From assembly GCA_022511485.1 (NCBI GenBank), contig JAFLUJ010000001.1, forward strand, positions 1-14,051: a DNA stretch of 14,051 nt. Direction: 5' to 3'. Within the stretch, counting starts at the first letter, position 1. Each line of letters begins with the position of its first letter. Source of the DNA: Oscillospiraceae bacterium. Its GTDB lineage: Bacteria > Bacillota > Clostridia > Oscillospirales > Ruminococcaceae. The notes under the pieces were generated by a model. It made no database searches, was not told the origin of the DNA, and saw only the letters and a list, made by a program, of their open reading frames with translations. This document shows, piece by piece, positions 13,831-14,051 of this stretch. A program made the translations under genes and the position numbers.

Positions 13831-14051
13831 CAAAAACCGTCCCAAAGACCTGACAACATTTGATCGCTGCCGGATCGAAGGGACGGCGGAAAGCCGTGAT
13901 ACCACCCATATTCATCCGCGTATTTGTGCCTGCCCTCCGTGCTTGCACAATATGCGGACCTCATTGACCCTTAACGCGGGAAACGTCCGTCCTTTGTCAG
14001 ACGGCGGCTCATGGGTGTCCTTGGCACGATCTCCGCACAGACGCTTTCACC
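13831..14051 (-). promoter_or_regulatory. T-box riboswitch leader, probably Asp/His (partial)
   Basis: On the minus strand the conserved T-box UGGGUGGUAUCACGG lies at 13908-13894. The antiterminator folds as GGG/CCC, a 7-base UGGUAUC bulge, then ACGGC/GCCGU around UUUCC. The competing terminator pairs CCGTCCC (13886-13880) with GGGACGG (13843-13837), followed by TTTTTG and TTTT. A CCGCGT/ACGCGG helix (13979-13974 with 13921-13916) and a CCGTC/GACGG hairpin stand between it and stem I. GGTGAAAGC at the edge resembles the apical part of stem I, and GGACACCCATGAG supplies the 3' side of the specifier loop with overlapping GAC and CAC (14019-14015). The 5' half of stem I and the promoter are outside the window. 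Uncharged tRNA would favour read-through into the Fn3/DUF5050 gene, hisS and possibly aspS. Confidence 0.85.

Noticed and set aside
13805..13948. Longer start for the Fn3/DUF5050 gene
   Set aside because: The added part lies inside the T-box antiterminator and terminator. Start 13804 has a good ribosome binding site and opens with a signal peptide.

Overview
The window reads as chromosomal DNA of a gut or rumen Bacillota (Clostridia), most likely a Ruminococcus-like member of Oscillospiraceae. Supporting signs are AGGAGG-type ribosome binding sites, consensus TTGACA/TATAAT promoters, lipoproteins with long Glu/Thr-rich linkers, a GH43 glycosidase, a DUF4358 lipoprotein and a T-box leader. The genus is inferred from protein style and could not be checked by search.

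Layout. 1-260: a GC-rich multi-hairpin repeat at the left edge, then the terminator of the first gene. 263-1954 (minus): a membrane-anchored SGNH/GDSL hydrolase followed by a DUF4358 lipoprotein. 1955-2274: an AT-rich divergent promoter region. 2275-4328 (plus): a cyclophilin-type peptidyl-prolyl isomerase lipoprotein, then a MalY/PatB-type PLP enzyme. 4339-7193 (plus): a consensus promoter driving a two-gene unit, a cytoplasmic GH43 glycosidase and a lipoprotein with one EF-hand-like repeat. 7203-8272: a small AT-rich block with a divergent XRE regulator and SLOG-family protein between two hairpin terminators. 8295-9053 (minus): a DUF4230 membrane protein with its own promoter. 9078-14051 (minus): a T-box leader, a secreted Fn3/DUF5050-like protein, hisS and aspS.

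The right third is the most interesting part. A T-box riboswitch at the right edge carries the overlapping triplets GAC (Asp) and CAC (His) at the likely specifier position, which fits the hisS and aspS genes downstream. The first gene after the riboswitch, however, is a secreted beta-propeller-like protein that ends 21 bases before hisS, so a cell-surface protein of unknown function appears to be under tRNA-charging control. The hisS-aspS junction is then split by 313 bases holding a 13-bp hairpin and a second, inverted copy of the repeat seen at 1-139. The two copies have the same length and no gaps; all 17 differences fall outside the four main stems, and one hairpin has its 3-base loop inverted. 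This looks like a dispersed structured element, RNA- or hairpin-selected, with no protein of its own in view.

No tRNA, rRNA, CRISPR array, transposase or integrase was seen.
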